Positions 40,699-50,426 of a stretch of DNA of 64,000 nucleotides are shown in pieces. A model generated the notes under the pieces. The model was not told where the DNA came from, made no database searches, and saw only the letters and a program-made list of their open reading frames with translations. The DNA comes from Microcaldota archaeon (GTDB taxonomy: Archaea; Micrarchaeota; Micrarchaeia; Anstonellales; Bilamarchaeaceae). Position numbers and translations under genes: made by a program. The DNA lies in NCBI GenBank assembly GCA_016932815.1, contig JAFGCC010000014.1:144129-208128 (forward strand), written 5' to 3'. Position 1 is the stretch's first letter; each line of letters opens with the position of its first letter.

Positions 40699-42891
40699 CT
40701 AGTCCATGAAGGTTTCCACGGTGGGCGGTTCGGGCTTGAGGCCTTTCCTCTCGCGCGTCTGCCGGACTATTTTCGGAATCAATTCGCGGGGAACCACATC
40801 ATAGCCGTAGTACTCCTGGTACCAGGTTGCGCGGCCCTGCGTTGAGCCACGGAGGGCATTGGAGAACCCGAAGAGCTCGGAGACCGGCAGTATCGAGTGG
40901 ATGACTGCGGTTTCCCCTTCCTGCTCCATGTTCTCAAGCTGGCCCCTGCGCCCGTTGGTCATGTTCACGACATCCCCTCCGTATTCCTGCGGCGTGGTAA
41001 TTAGGACCTTCTGCTTGGGCTCCATGAGCGAGACTCCCGCCTGTATCATGGCCGCGTAAATCGGGCGCTTGATTGCCGGGATAATCTGTGCCGGCCCGCG
41101 GTGCACGTTGTCCTCATGCAAGGTTGCATCGCTGAGTATTACCTTCACTCCGGTAACCTGCTCCTGCGCAAGGGGGCCTTTTTTCATGGCTTCCTCGAAC
41201 GCCTCGACCGCAAGCTCCTGCACCTCGTTTAGGTACTGGACACCCTTTGTGACATCGAGAATCATGTTGCTTCCGCAGACATCCCAGATTCCCTTTGCAG
41301 CTTCGCGGTCCATTCCCAATTCAATTAGGGTGGCGATGTGCTCCTTGCCCTTGGGCTTGCCCTGCGGGACTTTCCCCAGGTCTATTGCCTCCACGATTGC
41401 GGGCTCAAGGGGCTCCACGTGGATTTTGAAGCGGTTGTGCTTGTTGGGCGACTTGCCTTCAATAACATCCGACTTCTTGGTAATAGTCTCGCGGTAAACG
41501 ACAATCGGGGGAGAGGTCACGATGTTTATGCCCTTCTCCTTGGAAATCTTGTATTCAATGATTTCGAGGTGGAGCTCTCCCATTCCCGAAATGAGGTGCT
41601 CACCGGTCTCCTGGTTAATCGTAACGCGGAGTGTCGGGTCTTCTTTGGAAAGCCCGCGGAGGGTTTCGATTAGCTTGGCTAGGTCCTTGGATTCCTTTGC
41701 CTCAATCGACTTGGTGACTACCGGCTCGGAAACGTGCTTGATGTCCTCGAAAGGCTCGACGGCATCGGAAGAGCTGATTGTTTCCCCGATGTAGACGTCT
41801 TTTAGGCCCACAATTGAGCCGATGTTTCCCGCGGAGAGGAACTCTGCCTGCACGCGGTCAGGGCCCATGTAGATTCCGACCTGCTGGACCTTGAAGAATT
41901 TCTTCTTTGAGAAAACGTAAATCTGGTCCCCTTTCTGGACCCTTCCTGAGAAGAGGCGGACAACCGCTACTTCGCCTGCGTGCTCATCATATACCACTCC
42001 GAAGCAGACTCCGACGGTCGTGCCGGACTTGTCGCAGAGCATCATCTCCTTTGCCTGCGCGCTCTCGAGGTCTCCCTTCCAGATTGCGGGCATCCTGTAC
42101 TTCTGCGAGTCCTTGGGGCTTGGCAGGTTCTTTATGACCATCTCCAGGAGGACGTCGTCCACCGGGGACTTGTCAACTAGGAACTGGTGGTCTTCTGCCG
42201 CGCACTTTTCGTAGATGTCCTTGAAAGTGATGTTGAACCTCTGCATTGAGGCCGCGCTGACCGCCCACTTGTGGAATGCGCTTCCGAAGGCGATGTTTGC
42301 GTTCTCGATTTTCACCTCCCACTTGTCCTTGAATTCCGGGGGGCAGTTTGCGAGGATAATCTTGTTTATGCCCGTAATCACCTTTACGAGCTTTGCCTGC
42401 ATTGCGGCCTGGTCCATCCTCATCTCGTTAATTAGCCTGTCAACCTTGTTGATGAAAACGATGGGGCGGGCGCGCTCTTTTAGCGCCTGGCGGAGGACGG
42501 TTTCGGTCTGGGGCATGATTCCCTCAACCGCGTCCACTACGAGGCAGACTCCGTCAACTGCGCGGAGCGCACGGGTTACGTGGCCTCCGAAATCTACGTG
42601 CCCGGGAGTGTCAATCAGGTTGATTAGGTGGTCTTTTCCCTCGTACTTGAATCCCAGGGAAATGTCTGCGGCCTTGATTGTGATTCCGCGCGCCTGCTCC
42701 TGCGCGTCAAAGTCCATCATGCGCTGCTCGCCTGCTAGCTGCTTGGAAATCAGGCCTGCCCTGGCCACAAGGGAATCCGTCAGGGTTGTCTTCCCGTGGT
42801 CTACGTGCGCGATGATTGCGATGTTCCGAATGTTCTCGGTTGCTTCCATGATTTTCTGGACTTCTTCTACGACTACTTCTTTGCGAACCAT
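40699..42891 (-). CDS. fusA: Elongation factor 2
   Basis: 730-residue aEF-2, the translocation GTPase. G1 HVDHGKTTLTD near residue 30, G2 with GITIKAADISL, G3 DTPGHVDFGG, G4 NKVDRL, and the later domains typical of EF-2. The diphthamide signature is DATLHEDNVHRGPAQ near residue 600; its HRG histidine is the target of the diphthamide pathway, whose last enzyme (Dph6) is encoded at 57424..58056. ATG 42891 is supported by GGTGA upstream; GTG 42903 is the ORF-track start. It is the last gene of the rpo-rps operon. Confidence 0.98.
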   Translation of the reverse strand: MVRKEVVVEEVQKIMEATENIRNIAIIAHVDHGKTTLTDSLVARAGLISKQLAGEQRMMDFDAQEQARGITIKAADISLGFKYEGKDHLINLIDTPGHVDFGGHVTRALRAVDGVCLVVDAVEGIMPQTETVLRQALKERARPIVFINKVDRLINEMRMDQAAMQAKLVKVITGINKIILANCPPEFKDKWEVKIENANIAFGSAFHKWAVSAASMQRFNITFKDIYEKCAAEDHQFLVDKSPVDDVLLEMVIKNLPSPKDSQKYRMPAIWKGDLESAQAKEMMLCDKSGTTVGVCFGVVYDEHAGEVAVVRLFSGRVQKGDQIYVFSKKKFFKVQQVGIYMGPDRVQAEFLSAGNIGSIVGLKDVYIGETISSSDAVEPFEDIKHVSEPVVTKSIEAKESKDLAKLIETLRGLSKEDPTLRVTINQETGEHLISGMGELHLEIIEYKISKEKGINIVTSPPIVVYRETITKKSDVIEGKSPNKHNRFKIHVEPLEPAIVEAIDLGKVPQGKPKGKEHIATLIELGMDREAAKGIWDVCGSNMILDVTKGVQYLNEVQELAVEAFEEAMKKGPLAQEQVTGVKVILSDATLHEDNVHRGPAQIIPAIKRPIYAAMIQAGVSLMEPKQKVLITTPQEYGGDVVNMTNGRRGQLENMEQEGETAVIHSILPVSELFGFSNALRGSTQGRATWYQEYYGYDVVPRELIPKIVRQTRERKGLKPEPPTVETFMD

Positions 42892-42972
42892 GCTTTTCAC
42901 CAACTAAGGAATGTCATTGCCAATTGCAAAACGCAAAACAAATAAAAAACAAATAAAAGGGAAGTGGCGCCT

Positions 42973-43578
42973 TCAGCGGGCGCTCCTTGCCATCCTCTCT
43001 GCTTCATCGCGCTTCTTTATCGCGAAGCTGTTCTGCACGTCGTTGTTTGCAGAATATACGATTTCGTCTGCGAGGGACTCGGAGAGCGAAACCGGCTTCT
43101 TGAAAGAGCGCATGAGCGCTGCGAGGGTGATGTTGCGGAGGGCGAGGTCCAGCCTGCGAGAAGACGAGACGTCCACCGCAATCTGGTAGCTCACTCCACC
43201 ATAAGACACACGGGTAACCTCTTCGCGGGGCGCGGAGTTCTCAAGTGCCTCAACTAGCACCTGCACCGGGTTCTTGCCGGTCTTTTCCGCGACAATCCCG
43301 AAGGCGTCTTCTACCACCTTGAGGGTCTGCTGCTTCTTGCCCTGGAGCCTTCCTTTTGTGCGGATTACCTTTCCGGAGGTTTTTTCCCCGGTTCCGCCCC
43401 TCATTAGCTTGTTGGTCAGGCGCTCTACCACGTTTACCTTCTGCTTTGCGTGCTGCTTCTTGCCGTGGCGGCCGAAAGTGTGCGCGCGGTAGTTTACCTC
43501 CTCAAAAGAGAGGGAGCTCCTAAGGCTCGCATCGCGAACCTCAATCCCGTCAAGTTCGTATTTTCCAAAGAGCTTCAT
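42973..43578 (-). CDS. rps7: Ribosomal protein S7 (uS7)
   Basis: 201 residues, archaeal uS7. Conserved stretches: VERLTNKLMRGG, EDAFGIVAEKTGKNPVQVLVEALENSAPREEV, VSSSRRLDLALRNI and ADEIVYSANND with a C-terminal tail rich in Arg. It binds the 3' major domain of 16S rRNA and lies in the classic rps12-rps7-EF-2 order. ATG at 43578 is 6 nt after the rps12 stop (43585). Confidence 0.97.
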   Translation of the reverse strand: MKLFGKYELDGIEVRDASLRSSLSFEEVNYRAHTFGRHGKKQHAKQKVNVVERLTNKLMRGGTGEKTSGKVIRTKGRLQGKKQQTLKVVEDAFGIVAEKTGKNPVQVLVEALENSAPREEVTRVSYGGVSYQIAVDVSSSRRLDLALRNITLAALMRSFKKPVSLSESLADEIVYSANNDVQNSFAIKKRDEAERMARSAR

Positions 43579-43584
43579 GTGAAT

Positions 43585-44013
43585 CTACCTCTTGGCCTTC
43601 TCCTTTTTGCCGTGCCTCATTGCCTGCAGGTCGGTGCCGTTTATGCTAACGACCTTGTAGCGGACTCCGGGGATTGAGCCCATCTGCCCGCGCTGCGAGC
43701 CTCCGAGGCCCGCAACGACTACGGTGTCGTGCTCGTCAACGAAGGTTATTGCCTTGTCGCGGGGCGGGAAAACTGTTACCACCTTCCCGTTCTTTATTAG
43801 CTGGACCTTTATGCACTTGATTAGCCCGGAGTGGGGCTGCTTCTGCTCAAGGACCACCTTTTCTAGGACGATTCCGCTTGCCTGGGGCGCGCCCTCTAGC
43901 GGGTCGAATTTCTCCTTGAGGTTGAGCTTCCTCCTCTTCCAGCGCTTGCTGAGCCAGCGGCCCTTTTTGCGGTTCCGCTTTATGTTCCTTCCTGAGTATT
44001 CTCCTTCTGCCAT
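43585..44013 (-). CDS. rps12: Ribosomal protein S12 (uS12)
   Basis: 142 residues. Signature PNSA-type region is present as GAPQASGIVLEKVVLEQKQPHSGLIKC, with GGSQRGQMGSIPGVRYKVV near the C-terminus, matching archaeal uS12, the decoding-centre protein. ATG 44013 follows GGTGAT; the ORF-track start 44034 adds 7 residues. Two TATA-like boxes lie upstream (near 44041 and 44088) between it and nusA, so transcription may start here as well as further up. Confidence 0.97.
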   Translation of the reverse strand: MAEGEYSGRNIKRNRKKGRWLSKRWKRRKLNLKEKFDPLEGAPQASGIVLEKVVLEQKQPHSGLIKCIKVQLIKNGKVVTVFPPRDKAITFVDEHDTVVVAGLGGSQRGQMGSIPGVRYKVVSINGTDLQAMRHGKKEKAKR

Positions 44014-44095
44014 GTAATCACCAAACCAATCCATTCAAATATAACGAATCCGAAGATAAGTGTGCTAAGTTTTAGCCTCGACGTATTTAAAAACC

Positions 44096-44524
44096 TTATC
44101 CCACTCTCCTTGTCTTTAGCGAAAGGTCGGTACCGAACTTCCGCTTCAGGAACGCCTTTGCGGCCTTCACCCTCATTCCTCCCTTGCCTATTGCGATTCC
44201 GCGCTGGGAATCCGGGATTGTCACAAACGCCACCTTCTGCCCAGGGGCCTCGCGGATTTCAAAAGAGAGAATCTCTATATTGTTGAAGAATCCGCGCACA
44301 AACGACTCGGGCTCGTCATTGTCCTGTGAAACCAGCACGTTCTTGTTGAGCTTTATGCGCAGGCGCTGGATGTTTGCGCCCTTCTTGCCGATTGCCTTGC
44401 CCAGGACCGGGGCGTCAACGAGGAAAACGATGCCTCCTTCCAGCATTATCATGTCGGAGGGCATCACCCCGGTAACTGATTCGAAAAGGGTTAGGAGCTT
44501 AAGGTCTTCGCCGGTTATTTCCAC
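44096..44524 (-). CDS. nusA: NusA-like KH-domain protein
   Basis: 142 residues consisting of two KH domains, the archaeal NusA form without the N- and S1 domains. The motifs are VFLVDAPVLGKAIGKKGANIQRL (KH1 GxxG-like) and VTIPDSQRGIAIGKGGMRVKAAK (KH2). Its neighbour context rpl30e-nusA-rps12 is typical of archaea. It starts at GTG 44524; no ATG is available and the upstream gene ends 6 nt away, so the GTG is credible. Confidence 0.95.
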   Translation of the reverse strand: MEITGEDLKLLTLFESVTGVMPSDMIMLEGGIVFLVDAPVLGKAIGKKGANIQRLRIKLNKNVLVSQDNDEPESFVRGFFNNIEILSFEIREAPGQKVAFVTIPDSQRGIAIGKGGMRVKAAKAFLKRKFGTDLSLKTRRVG

Positions 44525-44529
44525 TTATC

Positions 44530-44982
44530 TCACTTCTTCCCAAACTCCATTATGTTGGAAACTCCCTCTTCGTATACTGCGAGCACCGAAACCGGGAAGG
44601 GCTTTGCGCAGATTGAGCCTAGTTCCAGGCTCTTTCCGGGGAATTCCACTACGGGGATGCCCGAAATCTTCCCGAAGCGGGAAACGTCTTCTGCAAGCTG
44701 CGGAGGGACGTTTCCGGCTACCACTATGAGCTTCGCTTTTCCGAACAGGAGGTCCTTTATGCCCTTCCTTGAGCCGAATCCGACCTTGCCGCTTTCTACT
44801 GCGAGGCGGATTGCGCTTGATAGGGGGTTTTCCTTCTCCTTGCGGGATTTCCTCTTGCGGATTACCTTGTTCTTGGATTTTATCCGCGCCTTCTCCTCCA
44901 CCGCTTCCTCTTCCGTGTCCGCGATGGTGGTTTCTCCGGCCAGTTTTTCGGCCTTCTCAACCTTTTCTTCTTCCATTTTCAT
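44530..44982 (-). CDS. rpl30e: Ribosomal protein L30e with long N-terminal extension
   Basis: 150 residues. The C-terminal 100 residues are eL30: SAIRLAVESGKVGFGSRKGIKDLL, AKLIVVAGNVPPQLAEDV, IPVVEFPGKSLELGSICAKPF. The first 50 residues are an acidic-then-basic extension (MKMEEEKVEKAEKLAG... KNKVIRKRKSRKEKEN) that normal archaeal L30e proteins (about 100 aa) lack. It could contact RNA or partner ribosomal proteins; no function is known. It begins the ribosomal part of the operon with a TTTATAAC box about 65 nt upstream. Confidence 0.93.
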   Translation of the reverse strand: MKMEEEKVEKAEKLAGETTIADTEEEAVEEKARIKSKNKVIRKRKSRKEKENPLSSAIRLAVESGKVGFGSRKGIKDLLFGKAKLIVVAGNVPPQLAEDVSRFGKISGIPVVEFPGKSLELGSICAKPFPVSVLAVYEEGVSNIMEFGKK

Positions 44983-45056
44983 TACCTCATTTAATGAGCG
45001 TTAATTTTGCCAAGCGCCTTGTGCAGGCGGTTATGGGCGGCATCATAGTTATAAAG

Positions 45057-46073
45057 CTACTTCTTTTTTGCGTTCATTACCAGCTTTATCCTGCCAGTCC
45101 CAATCGGGATTGTCTGCCCGACTATTATGTTCTCGGTCACTCCGACTAGGTTGTCGTCTTCTGCAACGATTGAGGCGTTGACCAGGTGCTTTATGGTTTC
45201 CTCAAACGCCGCGCGGCCCATGACTCCGGCTTTTTCCCCTGAGAGCCCGTGGCGGCCAATTGATTTTACCTTGCCGTCTGCGGTCATTGCGTCTGCCAGC
45301 AGCATTATGTGGCGGATGTCCACGGACAGGCCCTGGGATTCCATGACGCTTACCATCTCCCTTACAACCGCGTTGCGCGCAGCTTCAATCCCAAAGAGCT
45401 TGTCTATTTCCATTACGCTGTTGGTGTAAATCCTGGCCGGGTCCACTTTCGGGAGGGGGATTATCTCCTTTATGTTGCAGCCGCTTGCGCGGATGAAATA
45501 TTCGCCCTTCTCCTTGATGACTACCGAGCGCTTGATTCCCATTATTCCCTTGACCAGGGTTTTTGAGAGCTTGCCCGTTAGCTTGCGCAGCTCCTTCAAG
45601 GGTGTTTCCTTCTCGTCTTTGAGGGTGATTTTGAGCTTGTTGCCGCGGTGCTCCACCTTGTTGGTCCCGACGGTTTTCTTCACGCCTTCTTTGAGCATGG
45701 CAATTGTAACCCCAAGCGCCTTTGCATCGTTTTCATTGAGGGAAATGATTATCCTGCGCGAGGCCATGTCTTCCTGAACGGTTGCGACTTCTGGGAGGAG
45801 GACGGATTCCATCTCCTTTGCAAGCGCTTTTGCGGCGGCCTCTTTCCCCTTGTATTCCTTTTTGAGGTAAACTTCCACCAGGGACTTGTTGGGCTCCTTT
45901 TTCGCATCCACTAGCTCAATTAGCCTGGGCAGGCCCGTAGGCACGTGCTCTGCGACTCCTGCGTAGTGGAACGTACGCATGGTCATCTGCGTGCCCGGCT
46001 CCCCAAGGCTCTGGGCGGCTACGATGCCGACTGCGGAATAGGGGTTTACTTTTGCGGATTGTTTGGTTGCCAT
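45057..46073 (-). CDS. rpoA2: RNA polymerase subunit A''
   Basis: 338 residues. This is the C-terminal third of the largest subunit, containing [26 protein letters not shown] (trigger-helix/bridge region) near residue 15 and ending with [18 protein letters not shown] and a final beta-rich segment. In archaea the largest subunit is commonly split between A' and A''; here the break is 11 nt from the A' stop. Start ATG 46073 follows GGTG; ORF-track 46088 is upstream. Active-site residues are complete for this half. Confidence 0.97.
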   Translation of the reverse strand: MATKQSAKVNPYSAVGIVAAQSLGEPGTQMTMRTFHYAGVAEHVPTGLPRLIELVDAKKEPNKSLVEVYLKKEYKGKEAAAKALAKEMESVLLPEVATVQEDMASRRIIISLNENDAKALGVTIAMLKEGVKKTVGTNKVEHRGNKLKITLKDEKETPLKELRKLTGKLSKTLVKGIMGIKRSVVIKEKGEYFIRASGCNIKEIIPLPKVDPARIYTNSVMEIDKLFGIEAARNAVVREMVSVMESQGLSVDIRHIMLLADAMTADGKVKSIGRHGLSGEKAGVMGRAAFEETIKHLVNASIVAEDDNLVGVTENIIVGQTIPIGTGRIKLVMNAKKK

Positions 46074-46084
46074 TTTTGAACACC

Positions 46085-48550
46085 TCATACCGTATCCACG
46101 TCATCCTGCCGCACGGTGTCTACGTATTCCGCGCTGGAAGCGAGCATCGGGTCTTTTAGGTCCCCTCCGTATAGGAACTGGATTATGGAGTTCCTTCCGT
46201 TGCGGACTTCCCCTTTATCCTCTACGACGAGGTCCTGGAGGGCGTGGATAAGCCTCCTCTGCATGTATCCTGAACGGGCTGTGCGGATTGCCGTGTTGAC
46301 CAGCGATTCCCTTCCTCCCATTGAGGCTAGGAAGAACTCGTCTGGGTGCAGCCCGGTGCGGAAGGAGCTGAATACGAAACCGCGCTCGCGCGCTGTTAGC
46401 TGGCCCTTCTGGTAGAATGCAAGCACGCGCTTGTAGTACCCGCGCGAGGGGCGCTTGTTGCGGATTGCCTGCTGGCCTACTAGGGCACCCATCTGGATTG
46501 CGTTTAGCAGGCTTCCCCTTGCACCAATCTTGGCCATGATGATTGAGGAATTGTCTATGCCGAAATCTCCCTCGACAACCTTTCCGGCGTCGCTCCTTGC
46601 CTTGGAGGTTGCCATCATGATGTTGGACTCAAGGGTTTCGCGGAGGGTAAGGCCGGGGGAGCGCTCAAGTTTCCCGTTCTTGAATTGCAGGATGAGGTTT
46701 TCTATTTCCCTCTTTACCTTGTCATCCACTTCCGCCACCTTCTTTACCGCCTTCTCGGATAGGGTGTAGCTGCGCATGGATACGCTAAATCCGTGCCAGG
46801 AGATTGCCTCAAGGCACATCTGCGTCACGTTGTCTATGAAGTCGCGGGTAACCTTTGAGCCATGCGAAACAAATAAGCGCTCTAGGAGGTCATTCTCCAG
46901 CGCCCTGCTCTCGATTGCACCCTTTTTGAGTTTCCCCTTGCTGATTATGATTTCTTCTCCGAGCTTGGACTTTATCTTTATGCTAAGGTCCTCTGGGAGG
47001 AGCATGGAGAATAGGAGCTTCCCGGAGTAGTTCTTGCCCTTGTCGGGCTTGGGGAGCTCGGTTATGCCCGCAATGTATAGGAGCTTGGAAGCTTCCTCCT
47101 TGGTAAAGACCGAATCGTCGCGCGTGAAGAAATAGGCTGCCGAAACGTGGTCCTCCTGGGGCTTCACGATTGCGTGGCCGTGGCGCGGTGAGATTATCTG
47201 GTCTTCTACCTTCATCATCAATCGTGCTTCCGCCTGCGACTCCTGCGTCTGGAGGATGTGCAGGTTCATCTCGTCCCCATCAAAGTCCGCGTTGTAGGGC
47301 GGGGTTGTCGTAGGGTTGAGCCTGAATGTCTTTCCGGGGAGGACGCGCACTTCGTGCGCCATCATCGAAACCCTGTGCAGCGAAGGCTGGCGGTTGAAAA
47401 TCGAGATGTCGCCGTCTATTATCTGCCTCTCCACGCTAGAGCCGACCTTGAGCTCCTTTGCGATTTCCTCACGGAGCTCATCGGAAATCTTTATCTTTCC
47501 GCCATCGGGGCGGAGAACGTAGATTGCCCTTGGGTAGCTTTCGGAGAGCACGTACTTCCTGCATTCGTCTATGTTCCATTCCGTTACAGCAATTGGGATG
47601 GTCAGTTCCTCCGCTATTGCGGTGGGAACACCGACTTCGTCTATGCGGAGCTTGGGGTCGGGCGAAATCACGGTACGCGCCGAGAAGTTCACCCTCTTTC
47701 CGAGCAGGTTGTAGCGGAACCTTCCTTCTTTGCCCTTGAGCCTCTGCGCAAGCGTCTTGAGCGGCCTTCCGCTCCTGTGCCTTGCAGGGGGGATGTTCGC
47801 GGTCTCGTTGTTGAGATACGTCGTAATGTGGTACTGGAGGAGTTCCCAGAGGTCCTCTATGATTAGCTGCGGGGCTCCCGCATTTATGTTCGCCTCCAAT
47901 TTCTGGTTTATCCTTATTATGTCTACTAGCTTGTGGGTGAGGTCATCTTCGCTCCTCTCACCGGATTCCAGGGTGATTGAGGGGCGCACGTTCACGGGTG
48001 AAACTAAGAGGACCGAGAGGATTGACCATTCGGGCCTTGCGTATTCCGTGTTCCAGCCGATTTTCTCAAGCTCTTCGTTGGGCAGCGAGGCAAGCCAGTC
48101 CGCAACTTCTGTTGGCAGCATGGAGTTGCCATCGCGGAATAGCGTGGTCGGCTTTAGGTACTTGATGTCGGGCAGGGGCTCCTTGCAGTGGGGGCACTTC
48201 CCCTTTGGCGGCTTCTGCGAGGGCGATTCAATTGTCGCCCTAAAGCAGTGGGGGCAGGATGCCTTCATGACGTTGTAGAGGCTCTTTGCGAATTCCACGT
48301 GGATTACCGGGCGGACTAAGTCTATGTGGCCAAAGTGCCCGGGGCATTCGCGGACCCTTCCCCCGCAGGTCTTGCAGCGAAGGCCGGGGTCAACTACTCC
48401 CAGGCGCGAATCAACGAGGCCTCCGTCAATTGGATACCCATCGTCATCGTAGGTGTCGGGGATTATTACCCTTGCAGCCGAAAGTTCCCGCACCATCTCC
48501 GGTGAGAAGATGGAGAAGCGAATTTTGTCTATTATTTTTTCTATATCCAT
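46085..48550 (-). CDS. rpoA1: RNA polymerase subunit A'
   Basis: 821 residues; N-terminal two-thirds of the largest subunit. Features: the zinc-binding region [20 protein letters not shown], a second pair of zinc cysteines ([16 protein letters not shown]), and the catalytic Mg motif [12 protein letters not shown]. Ends in the lid/bridge-adjacent region followed by an Asp-rich tail. It is followed 11 nt later by rpoA2. ATG 48550 has GGTG upstream (ORF track gives GTG 48559). No frameshift seen. Confidence 0.98.
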   Translation of the reverse strand: MDIEKIIDKIRFSIFSPEMVRELSAARVIIPDTYDDDGYPIDGGLVDSRLGVVDPGLRCKTCGGRVRECPGHFGHIDLVRPVIHVEFAKSLYNVMKASCPHCFRATIESPSQKPPKGKCPHCKEPLPDIKYLKPTTLFRDGNSMLPTEVADWLASLPNEELEKIGWNTEYARPEWSILSVLLVSPVNVRPSITLESGERSEDDLTHKLVDIIRINQKLEANINAGAPQLIIEDLWELLQYHITTYLNNETANIPPARHRSGRPLKTLAQRLKGKEGRFRYNLLGKRVNFSARTVISPDPKLRIDEVGVPTAIAEELTIPIAVTEWNIDECRKYVLSESYPRAIYVLRPDGGKIKISDELREEIAKELKVGSSVERQIIDGDISIFNRQPSLHRVSMMAHEVRVLPGKTFRLNPTTTPPYNADFDGDEMNLHILQTQESQAEARLMMKVEDQIISPRHGHAIVKPQEDHVSAAYFFTRDDSVFTKEEASKLLYIAGITELPKPDKGKNYSGKLLFSMLLPEDLSIKIKSKLGEEIIISKGKLKKGAIESRALENDLLERLFVSHGSKVTRDFIDNVTQMCLEAISWHGFSVSMRSYTLSEKAVKKVAEVDDKVKREIENLILQFKNGKLERSPGLTLRETLESNIMMATSKARSDAGKVVEGDFGIDNSSIIMAKIGARGSLLNAIQMGALVGQQAIRNKRPSRGYYKRVLAFYQKGQLTARERGFVFSSFRTGLHPDEFFLASMGGRESLVNTAIRTARSGYMQRRLIHALQDLVVEDKGEVRNGRNSIIQFLYGGDLKDPMLASSAEYVDTVRQDDVDTV

Positions 48551-48560
48551 GCCGAACACC

Positions 48561-50420
48561 TCACGCCTTGTCCTTTAGGATAATACGCGGGAATATGAAC
48601 ATCGAGCGTATTTCCCCAAGCAGCAGCTTGAACGCGTAACTCATCTCAATTGATGAAACATCCTCGCTGTCGCACAGCGGGCACATGTCCTTGTTTTTCA
48701 CGTAATCGTGGTAGGCGAACATCCCGCACTTGTTGCACACAAGCTGGATGGTCTTGTCGCTCTCTTCTAGCAGCCTCTCGCGGATTAGCATGCTAGCACC
48801 ATAGCCGATTAGGCAGTCACGTTCCATCTCCCCGAAGCGGAGGCCTCCCTCGCGGGCGCGGCCTTCGGTGGGCTGGAGGGTAAGGAGCTGTACGGGGCCC
48901 CTGCTGCGCACGTGCATCTTGTTTGAAACCAGGTGGTGGAGGCGCTGGTAATAGACCGGGCCCATGAAGAGCTTTACCTGCATCTTCTGGCCGGTTATGC
49001 CATCGTAGAGCCACTCCTCGCCGTATTCGTCAAAGCCCTTCGCCTTTAGCACAGTAGCGTAATCCTCCTCGGTGTTTCCGCTGAATGCGGTCCCGTCCAT
49101 GAGCTTTCCTTCCAGGGCGCCGGCCTTTCCTCCGAGGGTTTCTAGGAGGTGGCCCGCAGTCATCCTTGAGGGGATTGCGTGCGGGTTGAGGATAAGGTCC
49201 GGGGTGATTCCGTCTTTTGTAAAGGGCATGTCCTCCTGCTTTAGGAGGAGGCCGATTACTCCCTTCTGCCCGTGCCGGGACGCGAACTTGTCCCCCACTT
49301 CGGGAACCTTGGGCGAGCGGACCTTGATTTTTACCAGGCGGTTGCCGCTTGGGGCTTCGGTCACTACGACCGAGTCCACGCAGCCTTTTTCGCCGGACTT
49401 GAGCGAAAGCGAACTCTCCCTCTTCTTTTCTTCCACTACTCCGAAAACGGAGATTTCCTCTAGGAAGCGGGGAGGCGAAGTCTTTCCGACAAGGACTTCC
49501 TTGCCGGAGAGCTGGCTCTCAGGGTAGACGATTCCATCATCGTCTAGGTGCTTGTAGGCTTCCTCTCCCCTGTAGCCTACTACATCGGGGGTGGGGACTT
49601 CTATTTTGTCCTTTTGCCCTCCGGGGTATAGGCGCTCTTCGGTTGAGTAGGTCTTGAGCATCATCGCCCTTCCTAAGCCGCGGTCGATTGCGTTGCGGTT
49701 TACGACCGTTCCGTCTCCCATGTTGTATCCCTTGTAGGTGGTGATTGCCACTACGAAGTTCTGCCCGGCTGCCTTCTTGTCCAGCCTAAGGCTCTTGTAG
49801 AGGTCGGTGGAAACGATTGGCCTCTGCGGGTAATACATAATATAGGAGCGGGTGTCGAAGCGGTGGTTGAAATTCACCGCATAAAGGCCCAGGGACTGCT
49901 TGGCCATTGAGCAGGCCATCGTAATCCTCGGCGCGGAGTTGTGCTCCGGGTAGGGGAGAACGGATGAGGTTACCCCGAAAATGGTGGAGGGGAGGACCTC
50001 AAAGTGCGTGTGCGCTTCTGTGATGTCCTCTTCTTTTAGCGCGATTAGGGCGTTCTCTTCCTCTTCAGCGTCCAGGTATTCTATTACTCCCATTTTTACG
50101 AGGTGCTCCCAGCTTAGGGCGCCGGATTCCACCTTGCTCATGATTTCGGGGGTAAGGCGGGACTTCCCAGCTTCCACGACCACGTACGGGTTGCGCACCC
50201 TTCCGCCGTCGCTGTTGATGAAGACTTCCTTTGTGCGCTCGTTGTGGAAAACGTTGACTTCGTAATTGAGCTCGTTCATGCGCCTCTTTTCCCTGAGGCG
50301 CGCTGCGAGAGATGCGCCATCGGGGTGGAAGCCCATGAGGTTGCCATTTACATAAATGGCCGCCTTCTCCGGGGCTTCGTCCGCCCGCTTTTTCTGGGAT
50401 TTTGTTTTAGCAGTAGCCAT
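48561..50420 (-). CDS. rpoB1: RNA polymerase subunit B' (C-terminal half of B)
   Basis: 619 residues. The fragment starts at a lysine-rich tail and contains the conserved SMAKQSLGLYAVNFNHRFDT, GQNFVVAITTYKGYNMGDGTVVNR, GDKFASRHGQKGVIG, IGYGASMLIRERL and a zinc ribbon (CNKCGMFAYHDYVKNKDMCPLC). Together with rpoB2 it makes the second-largest subunit, split as in methanogens and most DPANN archaea. The gap to rpoB2 is 6 nt. Confidence 0.97.
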   Translation of the reverse strand: MATAKTKSQKKRADEAPEKAAIYVNGNLMGFHPDGASLAARLREKRRMNELNYEVNVFHNERTKEVFINSDGGRVRNPYVVVEAGKSRLTPEIMSKVESGALSWEHLVKMGVIEYLDAEEEENALIALKEEDITEAHTHFEVLPSTIFGVTSSVLPYPEHNSAPRITMACSMAKQSLGLYAVNFNHRFDTRSYIMYYPQRPIVSTDLYKSLRLDKKAAGQNFVVAITTYKGYNMGDGTVVNRNAIDRGLGRAMMLKTYSTEERLYPGGQKDKIEVPTPDVVGYRGEEAYKHLDDDGIVYPESQLSGKEVLVGKTSPPRFLEEISVFGVVEEKKRESSLSLKSGEKGCVDSVVVTEAPSGNRLVKIKVRSPKVPEVGDKFASRHGQKGVIGLLLKQEDMPFTKDGITPDLILNPHAIPSRMTAGHLLETLGGKAGALEGKLMDGTAFSGNTEEDYATVLKAKGFDEYGEEWLYDGITGQKMQVKLFMGPVYYQRLHHLVSNKMHVRSRGPVQLLTLQPTEGRAREGGLRFGEMERDCLIGYGASMLIRERLLEESDKTIQLVCNKCGMFAYHDYVKNKDMCPLCDSEDVSSIEMSYAFKLLLGEIRSMFIFPRIILKDKA

Positions 50421-50426
50421 AAGACA

